DNA from: Mytilus californianus
Taxonomy: Eukaryota > Mollusca > Bivalvia > Mytilida > Mytilidae
DNA: 64,000 nucleotides
Direction: 5' to 3'
Assembly: GCF_021869535.1 (NCBI RefSeq)
Contig: NW_026262690.1
Span: 85,915,995 to 85,979,994 of the forward strand
Positions 48,178-59,851 of this stretch are shown here, one piece after another. The stretch's first letter is position 1. Every line of letters starts with the position of its first letter. The notes beneath the pieces are model-generated. The model ran no database searches. It saw nothing but the letters and a program-made list of their open reading frames with translations, and was not told the origin of the DNA. The position numbers and the translations under genes are program-made.

Positions 48178-48245
48178 AAGCCGATAACAGTCCGTTCTGT
48201 AAAATATTTTACAGAATGGACTGTTAGAGGCTTATATCTTACTTG
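48178..48245. repeat. foldback element
   Basis: atataagccgataacagtcc is complemented by ggactgttagaggcttatat around tctgtaaaatattttacaga. Confidence 0.85.
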
Positions 48246-48847
48246 AAACATTGTTTAACACGTTAAAAAGGTGAAAAAAATGCAGGAAAATACAAACTTT
48301 TGGTAAGATTTATTTTCATCAAGTGTGAAAATTGTTTTGTGAATAAATTTTCTTTACATTAAGATTTATGCTACATGTTGGCCCCTTTAAACAGTAGCTC
48401 AACTTAAACAATAGACAAAAAGAAAGTACAGCTGAAGGTAAACAACATGTATTGCTACATGAAGATAAAGACACGGCGTATGCGTATCATGATTTTTGCG
48501 TGAGCAAGGACTACTCTAAATAATTTCCTTGAATACCTTTACATGCGTTTTGGGTTTCAAAATGGATAAAGACGATGAAAGTACATTCTTAATGCAAAAA
48601 ACGAAGAGAGTGATGTCGTTATCAGTAAATGTGTTGTTTCAAACTTTGGATTACAATCAAATTAATTGAATATTCAGATATATTCGATGTCAGTGTGGAT
48701 TACAAAGAGGATACAGTTATAGCAGCTAATAATGGCAAGTTTTATATTTATTAAATTCAAAATGTAGTCTTTTCCTATTAGTTTCATGTTTCTTCTTGGG
48801 TTTTTATCTCTTACTAGGTGAATGAAAAAAAAAAGAAAAACGTGAAT

Positions 48848-49172
48848 ATAAAAAAGAAGATGTGGTATGATTGCCAATGAGACAACTCTCAACAAGAGAC
48901 CAAATAACACAGAAATTAACAACTATAGGTCACCGTACGGCCTTCAACAATGAGCAAAGCCCATACCGCACAGTCCGCTATAAAAAGACCCGAAATGACA
49001 ATGTAAAACAATTCAAACAAGAAAACTAACGGCCTAGTTTATGTTCAAAAAACGAACGAAAAACAAATATGTAACACATAAACAAACGACAACCACTGAA
49101 TTACAGGCTCCTGACATGGGACAGGCACATACATACAAAATGTGGCGGGGTTAAACATGTTAGCGGGATGAC
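48848..49172 (+). repeat. family-A interspersed repeat
   Basis: aaagaagatgtggtatgatt to gtggcggggttaaacatgtt. Confidence 0.85.
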
Positions 49173-50772
49173 GGGTTCACATTGAACCATATCGAGTGCA
49201 CCGCAGTCGATTTTATTTCAAATATATAATTAATATAAACAAATGAAGAAATAAAACCGTGCAATCATTTTAAATTATTTTGTTGTTCATCGGAATTTTC
49301 AAGAGACTGTTATTGTTTACCAAAACGGTACCACCTGAATATTCCACCATTTTTTCTTCTTTTTTTTCTGCAAGGTCGTGTCGCTCTTTTTTTCGTTTAT
49401 TTGTGTATTGATGTTCCTTGGTCTTTTTTGTTGGTTTTTTTTTTAATGTTGCCGAATCATAATTTTGTCTCTCGATTTCCTTTTGCTAAAAAAACTCTCT
49501 TATTTTCTTATATAACATAAAACGATCACTACGAACAAAGTGTGAATCGGACACACGATTGATTTGTTTAACAGATAACCTGTGGTAACTTCTTCCTTTA
49601 TTCTGCTTCCCATATTCATTGTCGTTAATAGGCGAATTGTTGCATTATATTCATATTCAAGCAATAATATCAGACTTAAAAAAACAACAACTTGTAAATC
49701 AACGCCGAATTGAAAATTATAAATACTATTGCAGTCTTTGTACACATGGTGAGGTTAAGGTTCAGCTAAAGTCAAAGAGGTAGGGCCAATTTCCCCTGAA
49801 ATTTTTTCACAGAAGGACCAATTTCAAAAAGTGCCGAAAGAATAAAATTTACGATAAAAACATGAAATAAAAATGTTTTTTGGTCAATATCTCGATTTTT
49901 ATGTATTATGTTATGTCTGGAAAATAGTTAATTTAACCTCCAAAAAAGGATGAAAGTCAAATACGCTCCATCGGTAGCGCTTAAAACTGTAAATAATTGA
50001 TTGTTTTAAGATGGGGTTCAAATCTCACGCTACTTTTTCTCATTTTTTATGTTGAAATATTAAAATGTTATGTTTCTATCACATTTTTTCGGATGTTTGT
50101 TTAATTCCAAGAGTCACACTAAAGTAGGTGCTTGTACATAACCAAAAAAACGAGAATTGATTATAAAAATTATAGCAATGAAGCCCAAATGTTGTGTGTG
50201 TTATACACATAACAAACAAGGCCATAGCAGAAAAATTTTAAAACAACAAAAATATTTTTTTCTAAATCTGGAACAAGAACTTTTTAGAAAATGGTATGAT
50301 ATGTAACAAATGCAGACAGTAGTTTTATCGCCAATCCACCAACTGTGAAGATACTAGTACTTGCATTGTTATATTGTACCACCGTCCCTACACCGGAACC
50401 TAAGTCATCAGAAAATTAAACAACACCACAGAAAAAATCAATTACACTACCAATCGTGAGTGTAGGTAAAACATCATGAAAGTGTTGACTCTGTATCACA
50501 ACATAGGGTCGATCCATTTGATACAATGTCATGCAGAAAAGACCAGATTACATGTGTTCTAGTACCAACTGGTGTAAGCTGTTGTCCGGTTCATATAGAC
50601 GGTAAACCTTAAAAGCTGGAACAGTGTATAGATATGGATACATCCAGATTGAGGAAAACAACATCCCAGTTAAATGAATCCGATATTTTTTGGCTTCTTG
50701 AATTAAATTAGCTGATTTATATCAGATAATTAGATTATTAAATGGTTCTTGTATTTATATTTAACCCCCTTT

Positions 50773-51062
50773 TTAGGCGCCACTTAGGGGCATTCAGTTT
50801 TCGGTCTGTGCGTCCGTTCGTTCGTTTGTCCGTCCGTCTGTCTCTTCGTTCATCCGTCTGCCCGTTTCAGGTAAAAGTTTTTGGTCAAGGTAGTTTTTGA
50901 TGAATTGGAAGTCCAACCAACTTGAAACTTAGTACACATGATCGCTATGATATGATCTTTCTCATTTTAATGCTAAATTACAGTTTTTATCCCAATTTCA
51001 TAGTTCACTGAACATAGAAAATGATAGTACGAGTGGGGCATCCGTGTACTATGGACACATTC
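50773..51062 (+). repeat. family-E interspersed repeat with tccg/ttcg tract
   Basis: ggcgccacttaggggcattc, a run of ccgt/tcgt units, then tttttggtcaaggtagtttt, caacttgaaacttagtacac, gagtggggcatccgtgtact. A widely dispersed bivalve repeat from memory. Confidence 0.75.
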
Positions 51063-51309
51063 TTGTTTAATATTTTGTTAGTTTTAAGTTAAACAAAGTT
51101 GTGAAATACAAGTACACTACAAATCACCTACCAACATTAACACGGTAACTGAAGCGCAATGTTTTTTTTAATACAAAACTAATTTTGAATATCTATTAGT
51201 TGATAATTCATATGTTAATGCTCCTCAGGGGCATTTACAAACAAAATCAATGTTGATTTTGATAAACAAAAAAAAAACCACAATAGTGAGGGGCCTGATG
51301 GGTTATTTT

Positions 51310-51475
51310 CGTTCTTCGTGATCGGCGCATTTTCGCTATCGTGATCCGTTATTCTACAGATTTATTTTTCGTGATTCGTGATGAAAGCATTGTTCGTGAA
51401 TCGTTCTCATTGGAGTTTTATGTTCGTTCTTCGTGATTGAGACATATATTTCGTTCTCGTGATTTTTTTCCATTA
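51310..51475 (+). repeat. cluster of 'cgtgatt' motifs, left
   Basis: gttcttcgtgatcggcgcat, ttttcgtgattcgtgatgaa, ttcgtgaatcgttctc, ttcttcgtgattgagac: irregularly spaced cgtgat/cgtgaa words. Confidence 0.7.
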
Positions 51476-51622
51476 CGGAAATAAAGAGTTCCATTACTAA
51501 CAATGTTAGAACATGCCCGGAACTTAAGCAATACGGTGTATGAGGGAATAAAAAGGTGAGTTCTGTGGGCTGCCTTCTACTTTACGCATCCCTCCTCTTA
51601 TTACCCTATTCCTGAAAATGAC

Positions 51623-52036
51623 ATGCCATTGTCGTCCCTGAGTGCTATGGAGCACTTGAAACCAAAAGCCCTGCTGTCAAAAGACCAGAAACGAGAAATG
51701 CGTGAGTGGGCCCAGGACTTTGGAAAGTGTGTTCGACAAAGATCAGTACGACAGCAAACGACAATGTACAACACTGACACATTACCACTTAATATGTACA
51801 AAAATGCAACTTACAGTGCCACAAGTGAACAAATCAAATCACATTTCCTTCAATATCTGAAGAAGGTAACAAGGACTACGATCAAATTTCTGAATATGAT
51901 TCAGAATCAGATGTGGACGACACTGAAGAAACGGACAATGCTATTGACACCCCAGAATGTCTTAGTTTTCTTCAAGGGACAACCAGCAGGAGTGAGAGAA
52001 CAATCAATCGGCAGGCTCAGCAGTAAATTTTTTTGA
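51623..52036 (+). CDS. unknown ORF, probably split over two frames
   Basis: Not recognised. The first 75 codons read LSAMEHLKPKALLSKDQKRE, REWAQDFGKCVRQRSVRQQT and look like real basic coding sequence. After about 51850 the annotated frame turns into low-quality sequence, while the next frame reads SEEGNKDYDQISEYDSESD, DDTEETDNAIDTPECLSFLQ, GTTSRSERTINRQAQQ and a stop at about 52023. A single frameshift joining a basic N-part to an acidic C-part is the simplest reading. It lies between two clusters of cgtgat motifs inside a candidate element. Possibly the last exon or a captured fragment of a mobile-element gene. Confidence 0.4.
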   Translation: MPLSSLSAMEHLKPKALLSKDQKREMREWAQDFGKCVRQRSVRQQTTMYNTDTLPLNMYKNATYSATSEQIKSHFLQYLKKVTRTTIKFLNMIQNQMWTTLKKRTMLLTPQNVLVFFKGQPAGVREQSIGRLSSKFF

Positions 52037-52334
52037 CAAAATAAATATATATACTATATAGTTTCTGAGTTTAGCCTCAAGATAAAACACAGACGTGGTT
52101 CCGTGGTATTTTACGCCAGTAAAACACTTCTATGAAATATTATATGATACAATACAAGAAGTCAGAATGTGACTGTTTTTAACGATTTAATTTAGAACCT
52201 GGGAGAATTCAACACGTAAACAAGTAATGAGCCAATAATGTATTTGATTGTAGCTTAATTGAACCAATCTACAACACAAACAACCAGCTTCTGAATCTCT
52301 ATTATCGAGATTGATTGGGGATACTCTTTTTATA

Positions 52335-52410
52335 TTTTCGTGATCCGTGATCATGGAAATTTATTTTCTGTGAATCGTGATTGACAAAAAAATCGTGAAT
52401 CGTGATGAGT
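52335..52410 (+). repeat. cluster of 'cgtgatt' motifs, right
   Basis: ttttcgtgatccgtgatcat, gtgaatcgtgattgac, tcgtgaatcgtgatgag; matches the left cluster in the same orientation. Confidence 0.7.
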
Positions 52411-53025
52411 TTTCATATACTATAATTAGTATATCTATCGGGCTATCTAAAAACATGTTTTACCTAGCTAATCAAATGAAAAAAAACTCACGTAAAAATG
52501 GCCCTACCTCTTTCAGTTAAACTTAATTGTCAATTTACTAATTATTTGAGGAATAAAGATTACCATATCATATATCAAAATCTTCCTTGTGGTGTGTAGA
52601 ATACGGTTCTTGCACATGTACAGAAAGTTTTATCTTGCTCTAATTGTATAGTTTTATTGTTGATATTCACCCCAAATGTACCAAGTGTTAGATTAGTTTT
52701 ATTGATATTAAAGAAATTTCGTCATATTCCTAAACGGAAGATTTTATACACACAGAAGAAGAAGTATACTTACAAACAAAATTATTTTCATTTACCTGTG
52801 TGTAAAATGACGCAGGTTTCTTCAAAAGTGATGATTTTCTAAAAATTGTTTGACATTTCACAGTGATATCATACTTTAACTTTGTTTAAACCTGTTTATT
52901 TACTTTTGACTTTAATTATTTATCCCTTATAATTTTTATTAACTGTGTATTTGCATTCAGGTGTCACAGGTCAAATTTATTCGTTCATTGTGTATTAATT
53001 TACGTGATTGAGTTAAGCCTTCCAA

Positions 53026-53405
53026 TTGATATTTTATAGTGTGTCTTTCTATGTAGTGATGTTATACTATTGTTTCAGAAAAGGGAGAAGGTTTGGTACC
53101 ATTAAAACGTTTAATCCCGCTGCAAATGTTTGCACCTGTCCTAAGTCAGGAATCTGGTGTACAGTAGTTGTCTTCTGTTTATGTTGTTCATACGTGTTTC
53201 TCGTTTCTCTTTAGATTAGACCGTTGGTTTTCCCGTTTGAATGGTTTTACACTAGTATTTTTTGGGGCCCTTTATAGCTTGCTGTTCGGTGTGAGCCAAT
53301 GCTCCGTGTTGAAGGCCGTACCTTAACCTATAATGGTTTACTTTTATAAATTGTAACTTGGATGGAGAGTTGTCTCATTGGCACTCATACCACATCTTCC
53401 TATAT
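53026..53405 (-). repeat. family-A interspersed repeat, diverged subtype
   Basis: gtttaatcccgctgcaaatg, gcacctgtcctaagtcagga, ggccctttatagctt, gttgtctcattggcactcat. Shares 'gtgccaatgagacaactctc' with the copies at 57188 and 58148, a subtype. Confidence 0.8.
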
Positions 53406-53409
53406 CTAT

Positions 53410-56400
53410 ATAACAAAATTAAACACTTCAGCATGTATATAAGTCTAATAAGTCATGAAGAATAGAGGCACATTTTGAAGAAATCCACAGCATTTCCATG
53501 TACACAAAATTCTGAAAAATATGATTAAAACTATAGAGGATAGGGATTTCTAGTGCAAGCATTTGTTTATTTTGAATAAAATGCAACCATAAAAGCATGT
53601 TTGGCCATTAAAACTTGTCTTTTATATAAAAAAAAAATAGTCGGCCATATTAAATTTTGATTAGGAACTACTTTTATGTGAAAAGTATGGAGGGCCATAT
53701 TGTGAAAACTATTATAAATTAGTATAAAGTATTAGAAATAAAATTAATACACTATACAAACATTGATGTAAACATGTTTATTTTGATACAGATATTTCAA
53801 AAGCTTCAGTGTTTTTGAAATTTTAAATCAGCCTTTTGAAAAAAAAGGGGGGAGAGGTGATAACATATAACACACCATCTTTACAGAATCAAAATAACCT
53901 TTGTTACCATGGGCACATTATATTAATTACAGCTTTACAAACTTTTTACCTATAAAGAAAGATACAGTTGAGGGATTTTGTTATTGTCTTCATCAGTACT
54001 GCCGTATGCCCACCCTTGGTCTCTTCATGCATTTCAACATTTTAAGTTAGATTGAAGAAATAGTTCATCATATGGTTTTGTATGACCTTTTTTTATTTGC
54101 TTCAAGGTTTTGAAGCTCATGTTTTATGCTAACAGCACAAAAACAGGTTCCAAATGGCTGAAGTTATATAATTCACAGGTTTGCGTTCTATTTTTAATAC
54201 ATTGTATATTTACCTAGTTCTGGGCAGAGTATCTATAAGTGATGTATTGTCTCCAACATGTGCCATCAAGAAAGGATTTTTTTTTATCTCAGAATTCCAG
54301 CTTTGGTAAATTCCTGAAAGTTTCAAAGACTATTCAGCTTTGCAAACAAAAAAGTTTTAATATATATATACATAAAAACAGATATGGGTCAATGGCACAA
54401 AAACATCGCCAACTCCAAAAATGCTATACAAAAAGAAATTGAGAGTTAACCACATGAACTTCAATAGAACATATACTTTTGATCCCTTTATGTGAGCTAC
54501 AAGATCACCTCTTCAACATATGGTACTTGCTTTGGGTATCTTTATACATCATTACCAAGCATAATCAACAGTCTTTATGTCAACATCATATTGAAAAGCA
54601 GGAAACATGTGACTTTGTCAGCTAAATTTTGCCAATATCAAGATTTGTTCTTTGCCTACACATATTGAAAGTAACCTTTATTATCATTTAACAAACTCTA
54701 TAACTACATAGCTAATCATTGTAAAATAATGGGATCTGAAAAGATTATTAACTTACTATTTCACTGTTACCTTTTTACAATATCTATAATTGTTCACAGC
54801 CACTTCCTCTCGGACAAACAACATCATATTAAAAAGCAGGAAACAACATGTCAGCTAAAAAATAATAAATAAAAACAGTCATACCTCATGGCCATAAAGT
54901 ACAAATTACACATTACAAGGTAGACACTAGTCCTTATAAAAAAAATAATATGAAATTTATATAAAGCATGAACATGATTAGCTCTCGGTTTCTTTTTGTA
55001 TTGAATTTAGTTAGTTGGTGATGTCATCGTGCCATTTCCGTTCTTTTTCATACCTGTAATTCACAACAAGCTGAATGGCACAGTACCTACTACAATCATG
55101 TATGTGATGCAACATGTAGATGATTTCCTTTTGATGTTTTGAATTTGCCTATGGACATGATTGTCCAACTGTCAAGGATCATAACTCTGTAGCTGGAAAT
55201 GATTACCCAAAAGTAGCATGTAGAAAGGGAAATAACTCCATGAAAGCAATATTTGTTCACATTTTAAATGGTGTTTGTGTAATTTGCAGCTTGTATTTTT
55301 TCTTTAATACAATAAAATAAGCTTTATTTCAACATACCTGAAATGTGTACAATGATCGATTTTTTTCATATTGTAATGCAGATCATTGGTCATAAACTGT
55401 AAATGAAATTCTTCGGTCAATAATAAGGTGAAAATGGTTGTGGTACAATAATAGTAGTTTGGTTACAATGTCTATCACATCATCTAAGTGTCCATCAAAT
55501 GTAACACCGTTCATCATACACTAATTTCAATTTCAGTTTAAAACAGATAGGTAATTCCAAATCCATCTTACAAGGAATTATACTCAGTACAACCTTAAAA
55601 AAATATTGAAAAATATGAAATAATTGCATTGCATTAATAAAAATACATGTTGTAGTTTATTTGAAACATTCAAATTGCAATTTGATGAGACAAAATTTAC
55701 ATTGTATAATATACATGTATGGAAATTTTTACCATGCTATCTTCTTTTATGTATTGCCTAAATGATAGAAACAAATACCGGTATCAAATATTTAATTTCA
55801 TAATATAATTGACTGGTAATTTAAAACTAGAAAAACATTATGAAAGAATGAATTAAATCTGGCTGCCAGAATTTTTTATGACCATACGTACTAAAAAAAA
55901 TGAAATAAGAATGTGTCTGAAGGATACGGATGCCACCCCCCCCCCCCCCCCCCCACCCCCTGACTTACTTCAAAACTGTTCCTTGGATACTGCTAAAAGT
56001 CAAACTTGATCTGTGTTTTATGGTAATACGCATTGTCACAATTTGTGTATTATTTTCATAATATTTGGTTCAAACAAACTAAAGTTAAAGAGAAGAAACC
56101 AATTTCAGGACCTACAAAGTGTGGTACAGACAGACGGACAAAGGTAAAACATAAATCTCCCTAATCCAAACAGTGGGGCATAGTAAAAACACTTGATGTG
56201 AGCAATATGTCTTTTTTTTTAAAAGAGAACGAGAATAACATCAGGAGGATATACCCCCTCCATTATGTAATGTGCATATACAACTACAGGTATGAAGAAG
56301 CCGGAATTGCTTACCTATTTCATAATCTATCATCATGATCATTTTGCAGAAATTGACCAAAAAACAATAATATTTTAATATTTTACCTTTAGTCGGCAAT

Positions 56401-56700
56401 GAAATATATAAGGGGTTTTGGTATAATAAAGAATTTTGTCGAGCATTTTATGCTGAAGAAAAAAGGCTACTTTATTTTAAACCATCTGTTATAATTATCC
56501 AAATATTAAAAATTCATGCGCTAGTTTTTCAAGATATATGACGAAATTTTTTATGTAAAGGGGTATCTCTAGATTTTTCATTACTTTATAATTGGCGCTT
56601 TTAGGCTTAAACAATTATACTCCCTTAAGAAAGTTTACGAATGATGTGCTACAAACAGGATGTGAAGGAAATAGCTCACCCTGATTCAATTATGGTGAGA
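53410..56700. other. long stretch without a recognised gene
   Basis: AT-rich single-copy-looking DNA. One C-run (55936-55960) and the duplicated phrase 'catcatattgaaaagcaggaaac' / 'catcatattaaaaagcaggaaac' near 54583 and 54825 are the only features noted. Confidence 0.5.
55936..55960 (+). repeat. poly-C run
   Basis: About 25 bases, all C except one A. Confidence 0.9.
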
Positions 56701-56725
56701 TAAAGATGTACATACCTAGTATGTA

Positions 56726-56966
56726 TTATAAGTCACAGAATTGTAGAGAACCAGAATGATAATCTTCAACTAAATGGCCAATTTCATAAACATCATTATC
56801 TCCGTCATGCAACACTTTATAGACTGCATTCAAGTTTCCATCTGTCCCTTAAAGTAACGACACACCTGTTCCTTTATACCATTCCTTATGGTCTGCATCC
56901 TCGTCAATGTTCCACTGCTGTTTAATGCTCTGTCCAACAAATCTGGTCTGTTTCTGCCTTCCTCTC
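56726..56966 (-). pseudogene. transposase-YqaJ pseudogene, exon 3 (Tudor-like)
   Basis: Acceptor ttataatatag; in the phase left by exon 2 it reads RFVGQSIKQQWNIDED, EWYKGTGVSLL, then a TAA at 56849-56851, then AVYKVLHDGDNDVYEIGHL, VEDYHSGSLQF and a final TAA at 56726-56728. The pattern W-x-x-G-x-V ... Y-x-V-x-x-D-G-D ... L-x-x-D-Y resembles Tudor/chromo-type small beta-barrels that bind modified tails or DNA. The inner stop looks like a nonsense mutation because similarity to the fold continues past it; alternatively the protein ended there. Confidence 0.55.
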
Positions 56967-57187
56967 CTATATTATAAAATAACAACACACTTACAAAATA
57001 AAAATACCAAGGTACTTGGTTGTTCCATACTATCTTATAAAAAAATGTATACATGTACATTGTATGTCTAGTATTCAATATTTAGAGGCAAAACACATAT
57101 CATCTAGTAAGAGAGATGTACATATATAGTGCAAGCATACTAATAACTTAAATAATACAAATGTGTTTTTCATTTTGTACATACATA

Positions 57188-57305
57188 GATATAGGAAGAT
57201 GTGGTATGAGTGCCAATGAGACAACTCTCCATCTAAGTTACAATTTATAAAAGTAAACCATTATAGGTCAAGGTACGGCCTTCAAAGTCTTGTTCAATAT
57301 TGGAG
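57188..57305 (+). repeat. family-A repeat, truncated (gtgccaatgag subtype)
   Basis: ataggaagatgtggtatgag to aaggtacggccttcaaagtc; in intron 2 of the transposase-YqaJ pseudogene. Confidence 0.75.
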
Positions 57306-57544
57306 ACATCACATAATCATAATAATATAACCTTGTCAGGGGCAGATTCAGACTGACAACGATAATGCTAAATATCCGTTCCATAATTCTTTTTGATGAG
57401 AAAACATATCTGCTAATTCCATTTCGCAAAATATTCCATAATTGTTTTGTTCTATATTTTGTATTGACATTACATCAAATTGGAGAAGATACGAAATTCA
57501 TAATACCCATCATTACCCGACATGATTTTGGGTTTTAACTATAT

Positions 57545-57845
57545 ATATTTAAGGAATGACTGTAATATTTTTTTTGTCTATGAAGAAATAACATAAAAAA
57601 TGTGGTGCACTATGAATAACCCGCGAAGCGTTTTATTCAAAAGTGTGCACCACATTTTTTATGTTATTTCGAATAGACAGAAAAAATATAAAAGTCATTC
57701 TATACAATTAAATTCTAAAAAGGCGTAAATAATGATAAAAACGTTGATGACGTCACGGTCACATGACAAAATTATGTCTATGAGCTGATAGACGAAACAC
57801 TTTCATCCAATCAGAAGACGTGTTACACCCAAAATTAAATTATAT
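57545..57845 (+). repeat. family-D foldback element
   Basis: aaggaatgactgtaata and the arm gaaataacataaaaaatgtg are complemented by cacattttttatgttatttc and ...agtcattct around aacccgcgaagcgttttatt. A non-palindromic part with tgacgtcacggtcacatgac follows. Confidence 0.8.
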
Positions 57846-58147
57846 ATTTTTATACTAAAATGGCATAAATTAATGAATATTTATACGAATTTGGCTAAAT
57901 GTACATCTTTAATGTACCACTTTCTTTAATAATGATCCTATTGGAAAATATTGAATAAAACAACAATTGTCAAATATCTTATTCTTGTCGAAGAAACCTA
58001 CTGATTTTTGGTCGGGTTATTGTCTCTTTGACACATTCCCCATTTCCATTCTCAATTTTATTTTCAAGATTACAATACTATTCATTCTCATATTGTGTTC
58101 ATACATACATACATGTACATGTATGTATCAAGGACTACTTTTTTAAT

Positions 58148-58215
58148 AGATATAAGAAGATGTGGTATTAGTGCCAATGAGACAACTCTCCATCCAAGTC
58201 AAAATTTATAAAAGT
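58148..58215 (+). repeat. family-A repeat, 5' fragment
   Basis: atataagaagatgtggtatt, gtgccaatgagacaactctc; only about 65 bases remain. Confidence 0.7.
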
Positions 58216-58528
58216 AAGACCATAATTTTACTTTGTATGTCGTTTCAGTGTTTTGTCATATGGGCAATCGGACGGTGATGTGTTGTATTTGTTTACATTG
58301 GGTTTAAGAACATCAGATTACCTCTAGATGGCTTGTTATGGTCTCCACTATAGGAGCATGTAGTTTTCTTGTAACAAGTAACCACCATCTCTTATTGTCC
58401 TTTGCCACAAAGTGTTGGATGAAAATGGTAATGGATATGTCTTGTGCACACAACGCATGAAACTGCTTGATAGATTGCTTTCATATTTGGTAATGTATTG
58501 GTATAATATGTAGATGTGCATACTTCAC

Positions 58529-58818
58529 TGACATTTTAAATCATAAAATTTTGTATGATTTATGGGACTTAGACCATTTTCATCATTTGTCCCAACGGTG
58601 GGGGATATACAGTTATGTGTAACAATCTTGTTAAGATTGTGTTCATAATGTTCAAAAAATATTACGTCAAATTGGTGTTGTTTCGTTAGTTTGAGTGTTG
58701 GCTGTTTCAGAGTCTGATAAACTGCCTGGTCTTGGATTCTGTTTTTGGTCTTTCTTCTATTTGTTGAAGCTGATGTTATCTTCCTCTTTCTTTTTATACT
58801 GGTTTTGGAATCAACGAA
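58529..58818 (-). pseudogene. transposase-YqaJ pseudogene, exon 2 (basic linker)
   Basis: Acceptor aaaatttcag, donor tgtca/gtgaag. It enters in phase 0, matching the YqaJ exon end, and leaves in phase 2, matching exon 3. It stays open for 96 codons. Content is low complexity and basic (SKTSIKRKRKITSASTNRRK), then FFEHYEHNLNK and a polar stretch. No domain recognised. The phase match on both sides is the main support. Confidence 0.6.
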
Positions 58819-59509
58819 CTGAAATTTTAAAAGTTGTATTATAAGAATCATCCATTAATATACTCACTGTTTCAGACCAGCATCGCACTTAACAATGATA
58901 ATGTGAATGTAATTCGTTGTGAAAATTTAAAATAAAAGCTGTATAATGATTGTCAAATTTGGTTTGTTGCATACTGAAAAACTTTCCAACAAAATAGACA
59001 CCCCCAATGAAAAAAAAAGAATGTTTCCCCATCATCCTGAGATCTGGAAAATACAGTGAACTTGTGTGTTTATACCTGTATCTAAAAACAAAATAAATAT
59101 TTATTCAATAGGCAAACAAATGTGAATTTTGATGAAAAATGTTTTCTGGTAGGCCTTTTTGGGGTTAAAAACATTAGAGTTGTGAGGCGGCTATATCTCT
59201 TGGCTTTTAAACATCAACATGTATATATATATATGGAAAATAATTAAGGAGTATGGACAAATTATAGTTCCTGTATATATGTTTCACCTCTTTTCATAAT
59301 ATACACATTTTAATAAACATGTACTTATATTTATGTTTTCAATTATTATCGAAACTGTATTTAATTACCTACTATAATAATTAATTTGCAATTGTGAATA
59401 ACTACCTGCAACTGACTTACTTATATTAACTGTCACTTATCCATTAAACACGTTCATACTCGCAAAAATGACACACATGACAGAAAATGACAGAAGCTGA
59501 GAATGGTAT

Positions 59510-59745
59510 ACAATACCTGTATAAAGATAATTGCAAGATTTTCCTTCTCAATTAAGGGACTGACAATTATATACAATACCTGTATAAAGATAATTGGAAG
59601 ATTTTTCTTCTCAATAAAAAAACTGACAATTATTTACAATACCTGTATAAAGATAATTGGAAGATTTTTCTTCTCAATAAAAAAACTGACAATCATATAC
59701 AATACCTTTATAAAGATGATAGAAAGATTTTCCTCTCAATAAAGA
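59510..59745 (+). repeat. 63-bp tandem repeat, nearly four units
   Basis: Units of caatacctgtataaagataa, ttggaagatttttcttctca, ataaaaaaactgacaattat. 63 is a multiple of 3, so the frame stays open by chance. It is in intron 1 of the transposase-YqaJ pseudogene. Confidence 0.9.
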
Positions 59746-59851
59746 TACAATACCCAGGGTCCCTGATAAGTTCAATAAATCAAATAAGTAAACAACACAA
59801 TTTTAATTAGAGTTGCTTTTTGTTTGATTTCAAACTTTCTATTAAACTCAC

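Larger units (their letters stand above)
49774..52513. mobile_element. candidate 2.7 kb element bounded by an 18-bp inverted repeat
   Basis: Left end aaagaggtagggccaattt; right end aaaatggccctacctcttt. The interior contains a known repeat (50773-51062), clusters of cgtgatt/cgtgaat motifs (51310-51475 and 52335-52405) and the ORF at 51623-52036. A Cys-containing short frame MKPKCCVCYTHNK is at 50179. Flanks cagctaaa and cagttaaa are similar but not identical. No transposase recognised. Confidence 0.5.

Noticed and set aside
59503..59742. 79-codon frame with repeated YNTCIKIIGRFFFSIKK
   Set aside because: 63-bp tandem repeat in an intron of a pseudogene, on the opposite strand; not a gene.
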